From Cryptomeria japonica (taxonomy: Eukaryota; Streptophyta; Pinopsida; Cupressales; Cupressaceae), in contig NC_081412.1 in the NCBI RefSeq assembly GCF_030272615.1, forward strand, positions 23,590,432 through 23,654,431: a DNA stretch of 64,000 bases. Direction: 5' to 3'. The notes under the pieces were generated by a model that made no database searches, had not been told where the DNA came from, and saw nothing but the letters and a program-made list of their open reading frames with translations. Of the stretch, positions 22,268 to 34,644 are shown piece after piece (the first letter of the stretch is position 1; every line of letters starts with the position of its first letter). Position numbers and translations under genes: made by a program.

Positions 22268-22364
22268 AAAATAAAAATAAATTCAGCCTAGTTTAATAAA
22301 TTGAAATAATAAATTTGAAATTTCAATTTTGAAAACAAAATTTAAATTTTATTTATATTATTTA

Positions 22365-22443
22365 AAATTTGATGTTGAATCTTGAGGGCAAAATGATGAA
22401 TGTTTTATTCATCATTTTGCCCTTAAGATTTAACATCAAATTT
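22365..22443 (+). repeat. Near-perfect 37-bp inverted repeat with 5-nt loop
   Basis: Arms 22365-22401 and 22407-22443 are complementary except at two positions, both of which become G-U pairs if the plus strand is transcribed. The loop is GTTTT. It lies about 100 bp upstream of the hAT start codon. It could be a fold-back element, a MITE remnant or a small-RNA precursor. Confidence 0.85.
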
Positions 22444-22839
22444 GATTGTGAAATGAATTAAAAAAAAGAAGTTTAAACAACCAAAAAGTTGAAAATCAAA
22501 AAATAAAACAAACAAAAAACAAGAAAAACCCTATCTTGTTCTTGAAAACTGTATCCAAAATGTTGTAGAATCCTATTCCTCCTCTACTTCTTGCTCCTTC
22601 TCACTCCTCTCACACTTGCACTCACTCTTTTTACTCCTTCAATCAGACTTCTCCAAGTTTTTTCTCCTCTTCAGCTTGCTGGAAAAAAAAATCAGACTTA
22701 CAAATGTGAATGAAATCACTAAATTTGGTGGTTTTGTGTTGCATTGTGGGAACGGGTGGGGCCCATGTCAAATTAGGGCTACCCCCCAACCCCAAAAAAT
22801 GCCTCATTTAAAAAAATAAAAAATAAAAATGCTTTTGAC

Positions 22840-23045
22840 GTTGGGCGACAAGAGTCTTGTAGACGTCTCCTCGCCCCTCGAGAGTCTTCTGGGCATCTCC
22901 CAAGGATTCTTGGAAACTTGGAGACATCGAGACATTTGCAAGAATCCTTGGAGACGCTGAGACGTCTCTGCATCTTCGGTAGAGCATCGATGGTAGTGGC
23001 GAGACGGCAAGAGACGCCACATCCTCGTCTCCTTGTCTCGGAAAC
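22840..23045. repeat. GAGACG/CGTCTC motif cluster
   Basis: About ten occurrences of GAGAC or GTCTC on both strands in 200 bp, including 'AGACGTCTC' and 'GAGACGTCTC'. The cluster lies upstream of the hAT pseudogene and could be subterminal transposase-binding repeats. The sequence is GC-rich compared with its surroundings. Confidence 0.5.
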
Positions 23046-23088
23046 GTGGGCCTAAGGGGGGGGAACACATTTCCGTGGAACATTGGCT

Positions 23089-24137
23089 TGTTATGATCCC
23101 ATGTGGCATCATTTGTCTTATTGGAGGATTTTTCCACCTATTTTGTGCCAAATGGATGTCACACTCCCATTGGTTGATATTTAATAATTTGCAATAAGAT
23201 TAGGTTTTGGTTGTAGCAAACCCTAATTAGGGTTTAGGTGGCATAATCTTGGCCCTTGATTCTGATTTAATCTTGGCCATTCATTGTATCTAAGAGCACT
23301 ATATAAGCTCAGCTCATTTCATTTGCAAAGGATCAATTAGAAGAGTTTGAATAATTGTTGCTTAATGTTGCACAATTAATAAAATCATCGAAGTGTTGGT
23401 GACTTATTGAGTTTTGGAGCATTTGCTTGTTTCTTCATCTTTTTATGAGAAAACTTAATATTTGTAAAGATTAAAAAATTAGAATAATTTTCTTTTAAGT
23501 ATTTTAGATGAATGAAAGATGCATGTGCATGATTGATTGTGAAGCTCCCATTGTTCATACTACTAGTACTCCATCGACGGTGAAGTATCTCACGTAGTTG
23601 ACTGAACTCATTTTAGCTAAAACTTAACTTCAATTACTATTTTATCATTGATACACTTCATCTTGAAGGCATCTATGCTTGTGGTAGTGGTTTGAAAATC
23701 TTTAAGCTATCCTTAGAAGATTGCACTAGCCTTGTGGAGATGTTCATAGCATGTCAAACTAAGCTTAGTTGAGCTCACTTGAAGTTGTCCATTGTCTTGC
23801 ATTCTTAGCATTAGCATAGCATTCCTAAACCTTGCTCTTTTTTCACCTTTTTATCAAAATCATTAGTAGTAGGATAGAGCGATATCGCAATATCATTCGA
23901 AGAACAGCATTCCATAAGCTTGAATTGGTGAAGAACAATTACGTAAGTCCCCTTGAAGGTACAACAAACACATCACACCATTGAAGCTATCCAACACGTC
24001 AAGACCTGACGTTGTAAACCTTGGAGTCGTCTCAAGTGATCCTTCGCCATCTTCAGCATTTGAGAAGCCTTTGTTCAAGAGAGGAAAGAGTATTCAATAC
24101 TTTATTTTGTGTTTGATCGTGCATAGAAACACTATCA
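23089..24137 (+). repeat. LTR of ORFx family (copy C), probably solo
   Basis: Begins TGTTATGATCC and closely matches copy A over about 1.05 kb, including 'CCCTAATTAGGGTTTAGGTGG', shown here only in its first part ('CCCTAATTAGGGTTTAGG'). The end is near 'ACACTATCA'. The 5 bp on each side (TGGCT and ATGAG) do not match, so there is no intact target duplication. No PBS or internal domain follows. Confidence 0.7.
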
Positions 24138-24184
24138 ATGAGCTGCAATCACCGAATTTGGTGAGTAAAGGGTGAATCGCGGGC

Positions 24185-24770
24185 TGAAGTTTGGGGTTAG
24201 GAAGACATTTTGGATTAAGAGCTTAATCCCATTTCATATGTAGATACCAAATTTTGGTATGCAAGAAAGTCATACCTTGTTCACAATCCGTTCTCCTTGG
24301 CCTCTAGCCTTATAAGCATATGGATCTTATATTACTTTATGCTGTTCATCATTCTATTTGTCTGCAACTTTATTGTCAAGGTTTGTGGCCTGGATCTTAT
24401 TGCTTTGTGACTGCAAAATCTGAATTAGAAGCAAACTCAGTTCAAAGTTCAGTCTTGGGAAGGCTTTTAGGAATAAGCCTTAATCTGCTTTGGACTTCAA
24501 ATACCGAACTTGCACAGTGAAATGGAGAAACTCGGGCTGAACCTCGGTGATAGGAACATGACTTGGAATAACACCTAATCCCTTTTTCAGTGATACCACC
24601 GAATTTATTCCTTCAAACTTAGACATAGCAGGATTCTTGGAAAATCGTAAGTCCTTCCCAACATTGAGTTTGGGGAGATCATGGGGCAAAAGTTGGTACT
24701 AGGACAAGTTTCAGGAATTATGCCTTGCTCCCATTTAGAGTGCAAATACCGAGTCTGAAGTAAAGTCTTC
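24185..24770 (+). repeat. Degenerate repeat units sharing 'CTTAATCCC...ATACCGAA'
   Basis: Four segments (about 24191-24265, 24450-24515, 24539-24610, 24690-24760) each run from 'GG.ATAA' through 'CCTTAATCCC'-like text to 'AATACCGAA'. Spacing is irregular (about 96-254 bp). Confidence 0.4.
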
Positions 24771-26547
24771 AAAAACCTACGAGCTGGCCAACACTATGGG
24801 TTGTTTAAACCTTGCTCTTTGTCAAGTTTTGGATCAAGTTTAGCTATTGAAGGCTCTTTCTGTCCTTACTTAAGTTGAGGTTTGATCCTTTGAATTCAGA
24901 CCTGTGGGCATGTATTCACCTTATCCTCTTCGTGTTTGGACTTTAATCCCTTGTGCATTTATGCATTTCTAAGCTCTCAAGCCCTAGGGTTACACCTTAT
25001 CTCCACATTCTACTTGTTTATAGGCTTTCTTAATGAACTTTGTGCAAGTTGGTCATCCCTAGAGCACCCGTATACCATATTCCATGCCTCACTTCTGATC
25101 CCCATCACACTCTTGTGATTGAATGGCTTACCTAGTCTATCCTCTCTCATTCTAGCAACCAGCAGAGCAAGCGAAACAAAGGGGGCCCCCTATCAGAGAT
25201 CGGATGTGTGTGTGTGCAACAAAACATGTTCCTTAATGAAAATACTGCTGTCTTTAATAATTGCATATATGAATGAGTACAAACATCTCAGTTCAAGCTA
25301 AATGCTTCATCATCATCTCAAGGAGTCCTGCCAACTGTTTGACCATATTCCTAAATGAGAGAGTAAAATTGGATGAACTTTTAAGAGGGGGTTCTTACAG
25401 CATCTACTGGGACCCTTCCCCTATCTATGGCAAATATTTAAAGTGAAATTATTTTATTGTTTACAAATGACCAAAATGCACACCGACTACATTCAGATTC
25501 AATAGAGAAGTACTCAGGTGAAGTACTCTAGATTATGAAAAGTTCGTTGGTTTCTTCATGTGTATATACGAAGGCAGTGCACTGGCATTATAATAAAATG
25601 AAATAGAACCAGTATTTTTCCAAGTTTCTGGGACAGGGAGCAGGAATATATGGACATAGTTTCAAGGATGGCACGTCTTCACAAATTTTTGTGGTTGGCA
25701 AATGTTTTCACAAATTTTGTGGATGGCAGGGAGATGGTTTTTACAATAATTTAAACAAACTAAAAGAAGCTGACATTTTAAAAAGTAATTACAATGTGCT
25801 GAATTTGCAATTCCATTTTAGATTTTTGATTTTGTTTTTAACTCCAAAATTTTTACCTTTTGTATTTTTTGTACCAAGTAGAGCAGGCTGTCCAATCTCG
25901 AAAAAAGCGGGCATGCCCTCCACATCCCCATGTCTGACTTGGATACTTGGGGATGCGTCCCTATGGAAAAAAAAAATCTACTTAGGGAATCTGCAAAGGA
26001 ACTGTCAAGTATCTTCTGTGGGAAACTTCATCCTAAAAGGCTAAAAAAATAAAGAATGTCAAACTGCTGTTGCTAACTTTGCAGAGATGCATGCATTCTT
26101 TTGAGCTAAGTTATTGTCTCTAAAGTCCTCTAGAACTACAATATATGCATTCTCATGAACTGACTTATTGTTTCTGAAGTCCTCTAGATTTATACTATAT
26201 ATATATATAGAAACCTGGATTAGGACCATTCATTAATGCTTGTCAGATTTTATTTCAGATTTCACAGGATTCTATTCAGCAACTCTATTAAATAAAATAT
26301 ATGCTTCTCTCCAAGTCCTTTTTTCAAAATTTGAAATTGAAGAGCCATTGATGTTACTATATTTTTCTTTTGAATATAAAAACATTTGGATTGCAACATC
26401 TTTTGCATGAACTGTAATTATTTAGGATCCATATGAAATGCATATCCCAATTTTATAATTAAAGCATCAATCGCCCATCTTTGTCTTTCGTCTGCATCAC
26501 GTAGGCTTATCCTTACCTCATTTACTAAAGGTTTTATTCCTTTCCAG
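24771..26547. other. No exon recognised; possible intron
   Basis: If the exon at 26548 belongs to a live gene, this region is its last intron. I found no earlier exon of that gene here. A 117-codon frame at 25691-26044 has no family resemblance. (TA)n at 26201-26210 is a short simple repeat. Confidence 0.35.
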
Positions 26548-26752
26548 TGGGAAGGCAGCATTTCAAATGCTCAGAGACATGGTTGAGAATCCTTCTAAGT
26601 GGGAAGGAAGAAAAGTCCTCTTCATTCACTCTGGAGGTCTTCTTGGGATGTTTGACAAGATGCAGCAGCTGCAGCCTCTTATTGGAAAATGGCAAAGATT
26701 TAAGGTGGATGACTCTGTTTTGCAAGTAGATGGAGTAGGAAAGATGTTCTAA
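26548..26752 (+). CDS. Terminal exon of D-cysteine desulfhydrase / ACC deaminase-like gene
   Basis: A splice acceptor (TTTATTCCTTTCCAG, ending at 26547) leads into a frame that reads 'GKAAFQMLRDMVENPSKWEG', 'RKVLFIHSGGLLGMFDKM', 'LIGKWQRFKVDDSV' and ends 'GVGKMF' with TAA at 26750-26752. From family knowledge this is the C-terminus of plant PLP-dependent D-cysteine desulfhydrases, which degrade D-cysteine to pyruvate, H2S and ammonia. The G-K-A-A and H-S-G-G-L-L-G motifs fit. The exon begins with one base of a split codon. No stop or shift interrupts it, so it could be live. Earlier exons are not found in the window, meaning a very long repeat-filled intron, a gene broken by insertions, or a gene fragment. 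Confidence 0.75.
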
Positions 26753-29700
26753 GAATTAGATAATTTGTAGTTTTTTAATCAGCTCTTATTAATGGCAACA
26801 AGCATTGTACATTGCATTATCAATCATCTATACTCTTGGATTTCTTATACCGTGAGTTTCACTTTCAACTGATCACTGGCTTTGGATGAAATGAGCCCAC
26901 TACGTTACTAGGAGGTCTTGACGTAAGAAATTGTTGAATGTAAACAAAGGATAAGAAGAAGAAATTGTTGAATCTAAACAAAGGATAAGATTATGAAATT
27001 ATTATATGACAGATGGACAAGAACAAAGCATAATGTTTTTCTAAGAAAATGGGAAGATAATTAAGAACAGTAACAATTTTTTTTTTATTGGGAAGATGCG
27101 TTTATATTAATAAAGAAAGATGTCATCTTTCTCCATGAGTATCAAGCACAAGGTCTTCTGGAATGAGCTTCGTAGCTTTGATTAGGGATTGATTGTGATC
27201 TTTAGCAGCAGCTCCCATCTGGGACTGAACTTCGTAATTTAAGAATGGCCACAATTGATTCCAAGAACCTCATTATTGATTAATTTCAGTTTTCATATTT
27301 TCTCTAAGCACTTAGGAAAAAAATGCTTTTGCATAGCATCTATGAATCATCTCATCACTTTTTGGCAAGGTTTTATGGTTTGTTGATTATTTCAGTCATG
27401 TCACTGCATTTCTATTCTCATATATCTTCAGCTTGGCAGCGTTATTTTCTTGAATAAATTAAATGTATATAATTTAATATAAGTACTAAATTACAATGAG
27501 AGTTTGCCTGCATATTTGACCTTTGAATGTCATATTCAAGTAATCCATAATCCACGTATAATCCATCTGAAAGTAATTATCAGCATGCTATTATAAAGCT
27601 GCGAATATGTAAATAGAACCTCCAACACAATGGATAGAGATGTAGATACAGTGTAACATAAGTCAAAATGGTAACAAATGATTATTTTTCATCTTCTCTT
27701 CATCCCCATTTTCTATAATTCATGGGTTAAACTCTTTATCTTGTTCTCTCTCTATATATGTACAATTTTGTGATTTTTTTAACATTTTTTAAATCCTATT
27801 TTTTCTCATTCAAATCTTTGATTTTTTTATAAATCTTGTACTTTGGACTTGTTGATTTTCAACTATTGCTATGGTTCACATTTTTTTTTTTGTGATAATG
27901 CATTTGGAAGAGCTAAAATCTGATGCTACTAAATTTAATATAGGTGTTGTAAAAATCATTTAATGCAAACTATAATTGCTAAAATTAGGCATTTGTTCAT
28001 TTATTGATTCCTGCCCATTGTTTAGGTCACACTTGGTTATGAAAGTAAATTGTAATTTTGTAAACTAATCATTAGTTCCCACAATTCATAAATCATCACC
28101 CCCTCTCATAAGAATGCAATGGTGAATATAATGCAACATTTTTTTGTTTTTGTGGTTGTTGCCATAGAGAATAGATTGCAACTTGTGGACTTCCATAGAC
28201 ACACAATCTTGTCTCATATATATTACTCCTTAATATTGTACTTGTCAATATCACAACTGATGTCTTCTTTTAACAATAGGTAATAGGACCAAAACCCGAA
28301 TCGCATATAGTCGAAACCTAGTATCTTAGATTATATCACCACTAATATCATCCATACATGATGACTTTTGGCACATGACCATACATTGCCACATGCATGG
28401 TTGTCCACAATTGGGGGCAACCTTAGATCCATTATTAGTGATTTGTTTAGTGGTGAATCTATGTCAATCCAATTCAATTTTGACAAATATAATGGTAATT
28501 GTGAGAGCCTCAATTACATTTATTTTTTAATTTATCAATCAAGTGCATGTTAAACTGCCACTAATTTATTTACAAGTAATATTTTTGCCATTGCAAATTA
28601 AATGTTAATTGAGAATCACTTGAGATTTTGTACGTGTTTAAATTTATTGACATTCACCAATAGCATTAAAATTTTATCATTTATTAGGATCAATTTTGCC
28701 AATACCATTATAACACCATCCTAATTGTAGGGCCATAATTGTCTTGAAAATCACAACATATGTTTTGGATCATGACTCAAATTGCCCAACATATATATTG
28801 ATCATTTTACAGTCACATGATATTTGTTAACATTTTACAACATTTTTCAATTACATTGACAAATTTATAAAAATGTAATCAAAACTTTGAATTAATCTTT
28901 ACATATTTTGTATTACTCGATTCAAATTGACTTAATTATCAAATCTTTATATCCTCAGGAGAATTATGTTGTGAACTCCTTCATTTGGTTTCTTCCTTTG
29001 CTCAGTGCTTGCTACCTTGAATTATATTTTTAGTGAACCATAGACAATATTGGGTGTTAGCAAGTCAACAAAATGATTTAGATCATTGTTGCAAATGATA
29101 TTGAGTAGTGAGACATTTAGGCACTAAGAGTCTATATTTTATGGTTCCTTTTGTTGACTTTGTTCATTTAGTTTTATTGTTACACAACAAACAATATGAT
29201 AACTATTAGTGTTTAGACTTTGATGGTGAGTCATGACCTTAAATATAAGAAGTTTGTTTTTTCAATTTTTAATTCATGAGAAATGTTAAGTAGGAGCCAT
29301 TTTCTTCAAAGTGACAAGCGGTGATAAATCAAAATTTAGAAACATAATGTCATACTTTGACAATGTTTGTGGTCCATTAGGTTAACCTTCAACATTATTA
29401 TTTGTATAATCTATTAACATACAATGAAATAACTTAAACGAAGATTGTAATGAGTTGCATGACAATGCTAGAGATGATATTCCATATAAGTCTCTAGGTA
29501 GCAAGAATGATAATATTAATAAACTCACCTCAACAAGTGATGACAAAAAATTAGATCCTATATCGAAGGGGGAAATAATTAAAAAAAAATGATGGTGCAT
29601 AAGTGGAATCTATTAATGAATTGGTTGGGTGTCAAAGTGTTTATTCATTGAACTAGTGGAAAATAAAAAGAAAGATGAACCTCCAATATAATGTACCTAC

Positions 29701-30359
29701 AAATTTACAATTGGAAATATGATAGGGATAAGAAGTTGAAACTAGAAGTTAATATTGTAAAAAGAACATTTTAGTAATAAGATGGAAAACAAAGGGAAAC
29801 TGTCATGTTCAACATGTCATGGAATTCAATGAACATATTCAAAAAATGTGAAATTTGTTGCATGTGAAGATACAATTGAGGTTTAATTTAGAGAGATGAT
29901 GGAAGCATCGCAAATGACAAAAAAATGTTTAGTTGAGTGTTGTTTTTTATATTTTGATTAGAGGGCCTTCTATGAAAAATTATTCAAAATATATTAGTTT
30001 ATTGATTTTGATTCCCAACATATTAGTCAATAAACAATCATGGAAATGAGAAAGATGTCTTTTTGAGGTGAAAAATATGATGTACAAGGAGAAACAAAAG
30101 TCAACTTTGATTACATCATTGTTAGATGAAATTACATCCATACATTGTACAAAATCATGTCCACTAACTTTATCCATTGTATGTTTATAAAATGAAGAAG
30201 AATATAACAACACATGTTAACAAATTAAAAAATCTTTGAATGAAAATTTGTAGGTATGAATGACTCTAAAGTTGCTAAAAAATGGTGTAGTGACAAATGG
30301 AGCTTTAGTAATTACAAGGTCGTAAGAATTCTTTTTGTGTAAAACTATAAATATTATGT
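26753..30359. other. No gene recognised; AT-rich
   Basis: Strongly AT-rich DNA with T and A homopolymers. Possible 3' UTR of the preceding exon in the first few hundred bases (AATAAA at about 27108). No further coding or RNA signal. Confidence 0.4.
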
Positions 30360-31330
30360 TCACTATACATGATTGTCATTCAATAGATGGCTCACATTAT
30401 GATTAACATTTAAATTTATGAGTGAATTTTTTGTAGTATCAAAAGTTGAAGACCTAGTTTGCAAGATCTACTTATACTTTTGTTCCAAATAGTTTTTAAA
30501 ATTTTAACATTTTGCTGAGAGAATAATTACAAGAAACAAACTTGTTAAAGATGTTGATACTAGATGGATCTTTTTGCATGAGCCAACACAATGTTTTTGT
30601 AAAATACCAATCCTCGATTGGAATAATGTTTAAACAGAGTTGTATTACAACAAATAAAATTATTTACTTCTTATTTAGGTTTTAAAGTGACATAGAGACC
30701 TTCTAACTTTATGCTAAAGGAAATGATTATTTTTGTCAGAAATTTTTAAGAAAAAAATTATATATATCAAAATATATGAAACTACTTAAAAGGATATGCA
30801 TGGCCTTGATAATCTATATCTTTTAGGGTAGTCATTTTTAAAGTCTAAAATTTAGTAGTTGATACTTGATGATAAATATGGACAATACTTTTTATTTTTA
30901 TAGTTTAATACAAGTGTTGATTCATGTCTTTGTACATATATATTAGAGACTAATGCACTATATTTGTATAGTGAAGCACACTATCGTAGAAATTTTTGTT
31001 ATAAAAGAAGTTTTTGACAAAACTATTAAATCTTTAAGTGTTATTTTAAAAGATACTGTGAGATCTCTTTTCTTAGAAGTTAGAGTTTCATTCCCTCAAA
31101 ATGAATTATTTGTAGCCATGTATATTGTGTATTGTCAATAATGGATTGGTTATCTATCTAATTTTCATAATAAGATAAAGACCTTGACCAATCAATTTTT
31201 CAAAAGTTTAGAATTCAATGAACAATATATAAAAGAAATTATAAAGAAATCTAAGCTTATATAGAACTAACTTATTTTGCAACATCAACAATGGAATAAA
31301 TAGACATTGTCTTATAAAATGGATCAATAG
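30360..31330 (+). pseudogene. Very decayed hAT-like (TTF/DUF4371-type) transposase remnant
   Basis: Scattered in-order fragments: 'VVSKVEDLVCKIYLYF' (30437-30485), 'KLVKDVDTRWIFLHEP' (30540-30590) and 'SFPQNELFVAMYIVYCQ' followed by 'WIGYL' (31087-31155). They match the order seen in DUF4371-containing hAT-like proteins. Many stops and shifts; no other domain visible. Assignment rests on short matches. Confidence 0.45.
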
Positions 31331-32832
31331 AAGAACTTTAGGCAACCTTAAGTTACAAAAAAATGTTGCATGATTGAATATCATAATATTATAAACTTAT
31401 TGATCTACATCAAACCATCATATTAGGGTGAGTGGATGTTCAAAGAGTTTCTAGTGCAATGGGATTCTTAAATTCAAAGATAAAAATTTTAAAAAATTGT
31501 TTGAAAATGTGTACAATTAGATATGATATCAAAAAAAAATTGAAAGGACACTTGGAATTTAGAGATCCACGTGTCAAAGAAAATGACTATGCAACACTTC
31601 AAACAACAGTTAACACATCTAACACATCTAGTGGCACTAATGAGATGTAGTCAAGTAGAAGTATGCAAACATGAGGAAATGAAGACACGAATCAAGATAA
31701 CTGTCATGGTCAAAGTGAGTAGAAGATTTGACAACTTGAAGAAATTTAACTTTTAATATTAATGTTGTATTTCATAAATCAAATTGTTGATGGCATTTCA
31801 TTTTATTAGTGATACACATTCTTCAATTAATAATGTTCAATCTTTAAATCTAAAATTTAAGTATTGTTTTCAAATTTTATTTTATTTATAGTTTTAGAAT
31901 CTATTTGGTAACAATAGGCATATTGTCACACATTTTTCAATTTACATGTAAAAGTTTTAATTTAATAAAACTTAATAATTTAACATATTATAATTTATTT
32001 ATTTTTTAATTTCTACTTTAAATATTGTACTAATACCATTAAATGTTATCTAACGACAGTCATCTATACAACAAAGCATTCTTTGTAATACCTCTTTTAT
32101 ATTCAGTATTACACATACTATATGAATTTTTTTTACAAACATTCAACTAAATGGATACAAAAAAAATGTTTATCTAGAAATTAGAGATTTTTTATGTATG
32201 CAATACAAATAGAGATAATTTGAACACAAATGAATTTGAGTCTATTAATTATAAAAGAAGGAATACATTAAAGTAGTACAATATCTTATGTAGTATGTTT
32301 CATTATTCATTTGTTGGAAGGAAACTTTGTTGTAACTCAGTATCTAACTTGTAAATATATTAACAATTTATAATATAGAGAAGCTATTCCCTTTAATATA
32401 TAATCCAAACTTATTTTCATGCTTATCAATGGATCCATAAACCTTATGAAAGAATCACTTGTAATGTATTAGTCTGATTTGTAAAAAGGCATTAAAAAAA
32501 CTCAAACCCTTTGAGGTTTTCTAGCTTTTCATACAACTTTCATAATATTATTATAGATTGATCAAAAAAATTATGCACTTCACCTAGCTTCAAACATTTA
32601 TAAATGATTGATGATGGCTTCATTGAATTATCATTTCCGTTGTAAATTCCTTTGGATGCCAATTCATTTCCATTAATTCTATACACGGTTTCCAAAATTT
32701 AGTTTGCTATATTCTCTCTTCAAGTCGTCACTTTTTTTCTTTCTTTCAATAACATATTGAATAATATTTTGAATCTTGTTCTATATATCATTTATGATTT
32801 CAACATTTTATCCAAATAATTAGTATTTTACA
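31331..32832. other. No gene recognised; AT-rich
   Basis: AT-rich intergenic DNA with several short chance frames. Nothing of a known family. Confidence 0.4.
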
Positions 32833-32849
32833 TTATTTCCACAAATGTT
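32833..32849. repeat. LINE target site duplication, left copy
   Basis: TTATTTCCACAAATGTT, identical to 34626-34642. Confidence 0.75.
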
Positions 32850-34625
32850 TTTGATTAGTAAAGCAACTTTAACTAGGGCCCGACCCTTAACATAGTCAAA
32901 GACTATCAACAACACACAAACAACACCAAAATACAAGATGTTGGATTGAAAAACAACAACCCAAAGGCAGTAAGAAACAAAACACGATCAGACAGGCCAA
33001 ATAAAACCTTGTGAAACTGGAAAACACCCAAAATCCCAATCAAGGAAGGGGAGAGACACCCGAACCTAGACAAATGAGGGTTTGGGGGAGGGGAGAAGAC
33101 TTCCTCTTCCGCCTGTGAGAAACCACTATCTAAGAGATACTATCATTAGGACCATCAAAGGAGAGATCAACCGAGAGGGACCCCGCAGGGTTACAATCAG
33201 TAGTGTCAACCGAGTGTTGCAATAGAACAACAAGAGGCTGCTACAAAACAATAGCAGGTTGCGGAAAAACAACACCAGAAGCAGGTCCAAAGGAGTAGAT
33301 CGAGGCTACAAAATAGGAGAAGTTGGGGTGGGGGGCTTAGGAACAAAGAAGACCACAATAGGAGGATCAATAGAAGCTTCAATGACATTGAAGGGCACAA
33401 CTTCCTCCCAAGAGCATCATCCTCATGAGAGGAGTCAATAGAATTAGACTCGGAAGCATTGGCCATTAAATGACCAACAGTAGCATTCTTCCACCAAGTA
33501 GCAGGACGCCTATGACATGGAATAGAACAGTCAACAACAAGATGAATTTCCTGTAGTGAAAGGGAATGCCCTCATAATCCAATGGTTACGTCCATGGCCT
33601 ATCACCAACCATAAGAACCACATCCCTTGAGAGATGCGAAGAGATGCCAATGTCAATTAAAATGCGGGCAAAAGTACAATGTCCCATAGAAGATGTGACA
33701 TCATTCACTTTCAAGAATCCGCCAATAGAGTTGCCAATGGCCTCATAGAAAGATTGTTCCAAAAAAGGGAGAGGAAGATTAGGAAGGTGAACCCATACTG
33801 GACACACATTAAGTGGTTTAGTAAGGGGGTTAAAAGAAGTTGTCCAAGGCTTGATAGAAATAGAGTGATCTCCCCAAGCCCACAACTTGCCCAACACCAA
33901 ATCTCTATCCGAGGAAGAAGTAAATGAAGCTATGAAAAAACCTTTAGCGCAAGGAAAAAGCTCAATGCTAAAAGCAACAGAGGCTTCCAAGAATCACTCA
34001 CCCAACGATGGAGATATGGAAGAGAAGGCCAGAACCCAACAAATTTGCACACCAACACACAAAATTGATAGAAATCAATATTCTCTACAACATCATGACA
34101 ACAAACCACAATAGGGGAGGATTTGGCAAAGGGAAGTGGACGAATCCCCTTAGGAGGATGAGCAGCAGATTTTGCCATGCAAGAAAAAAAATTTCCACCA
34201 ATGAAAAGGGGAGGTTGGGGAGGAACTAGGGCAGCGCTAGGAGCATTCACACCCCCAACAACAACACCAGTAGAATGACCCCCCAGACTAGCAGCAGGGA
34301 AACCATCAGAAGAAAAAATAGCTGCCACACCATTCAGAAAGGCATCCACAAAGGGGGGAGGGCACGATCCATTTGCAACAGCACTGCCGACGGGCATAGA
34401 GGCACAAGGGCCAACCGAGGCCAAAACACCGGTAGGAGGGCACACAACATCCACCTACGAAGAAGGGATGAACCATCTGTTGTAGGGATAGTGTTTGTGG
34501 GAACAAAGGCATCACCCACAGCAACACCGCACACCCCAACAGACAAAACGAACACAACACCAAGAGAGTCATTGAGGACAACGTCAACAACAAAGTGAGG
34601 AGTGGAAGCGACCATTTCAAAACTC
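32850..34625 (-). mobile_element. ORF1-only LINE-like retroelement
   Basis: A 1776-bp insertion bounded by a perfect 17-bp duplication, a size typical of LINE target-primed integration. On the minus strand the ORF1 start codon is 11 bases inside the 5' end. ORF1 fills most of the element, and the 3' end reads '...GCCCTAGTTAAAGTTGCT' then a short A-rich tail. No endonuclease or reverse transcriptase (ORF2) is present although both ends are, so the element was non-autonomous when it inserted rather than simply 5'-truncated. Confidence 0.65.
33206..34615 (-). pseudogene. LINE ORF1 protein (DUF4283 and CCHC-type region), broken
   Basis: Starts at ATG 34615 ('MVASTPHFVVDVV'), followed by a proline/valine/glycine-rich N-terminus. 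A DUF4283-type nucleic-acid-binding domain follows, partly in a shifted frame: 'LGKLWAWGDHSISIKPW', 'VCPVWVHLPNLPLPF', 'AIGNSIGGFL' and 'CTFARILIDI' (33990-33586). A linker 'PWT..LDYEGIPF' then leads to a zinc-knuckle-like tail 'DCS..CHRRPATWWKNATV' (about 33530-33470) and an acidic end. Plant L1-type ORF1 proteins have this order and bind element RNA. Frame changes lie near 33990 and 33560, so this copy is inactive. Confidence 0.65.
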
Positions 34626-34642
34626 TTATTTCCACAAATGTT
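34626..34642. repeat. LINE target site duplication, right copy
   Basis: TTATTTCCACAAATGTT, identical to 32833-32849. Confidence 0.75.
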
Positions 34643-34644
34643 AT

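Noticed and set aside
22804-23151. Three overlapping minus-strand ORFs
   Set aside because: They come from the GAGACG-rich repeat and overlap each other in different frames; no domain.
25691-26044. 117-codon ORF upstream of the desulfhydrase exon as another exon of that gene
   Set aside because: Its sequence has none of the PLP-enzyme motifs and ends without a usable splice donor in frame.
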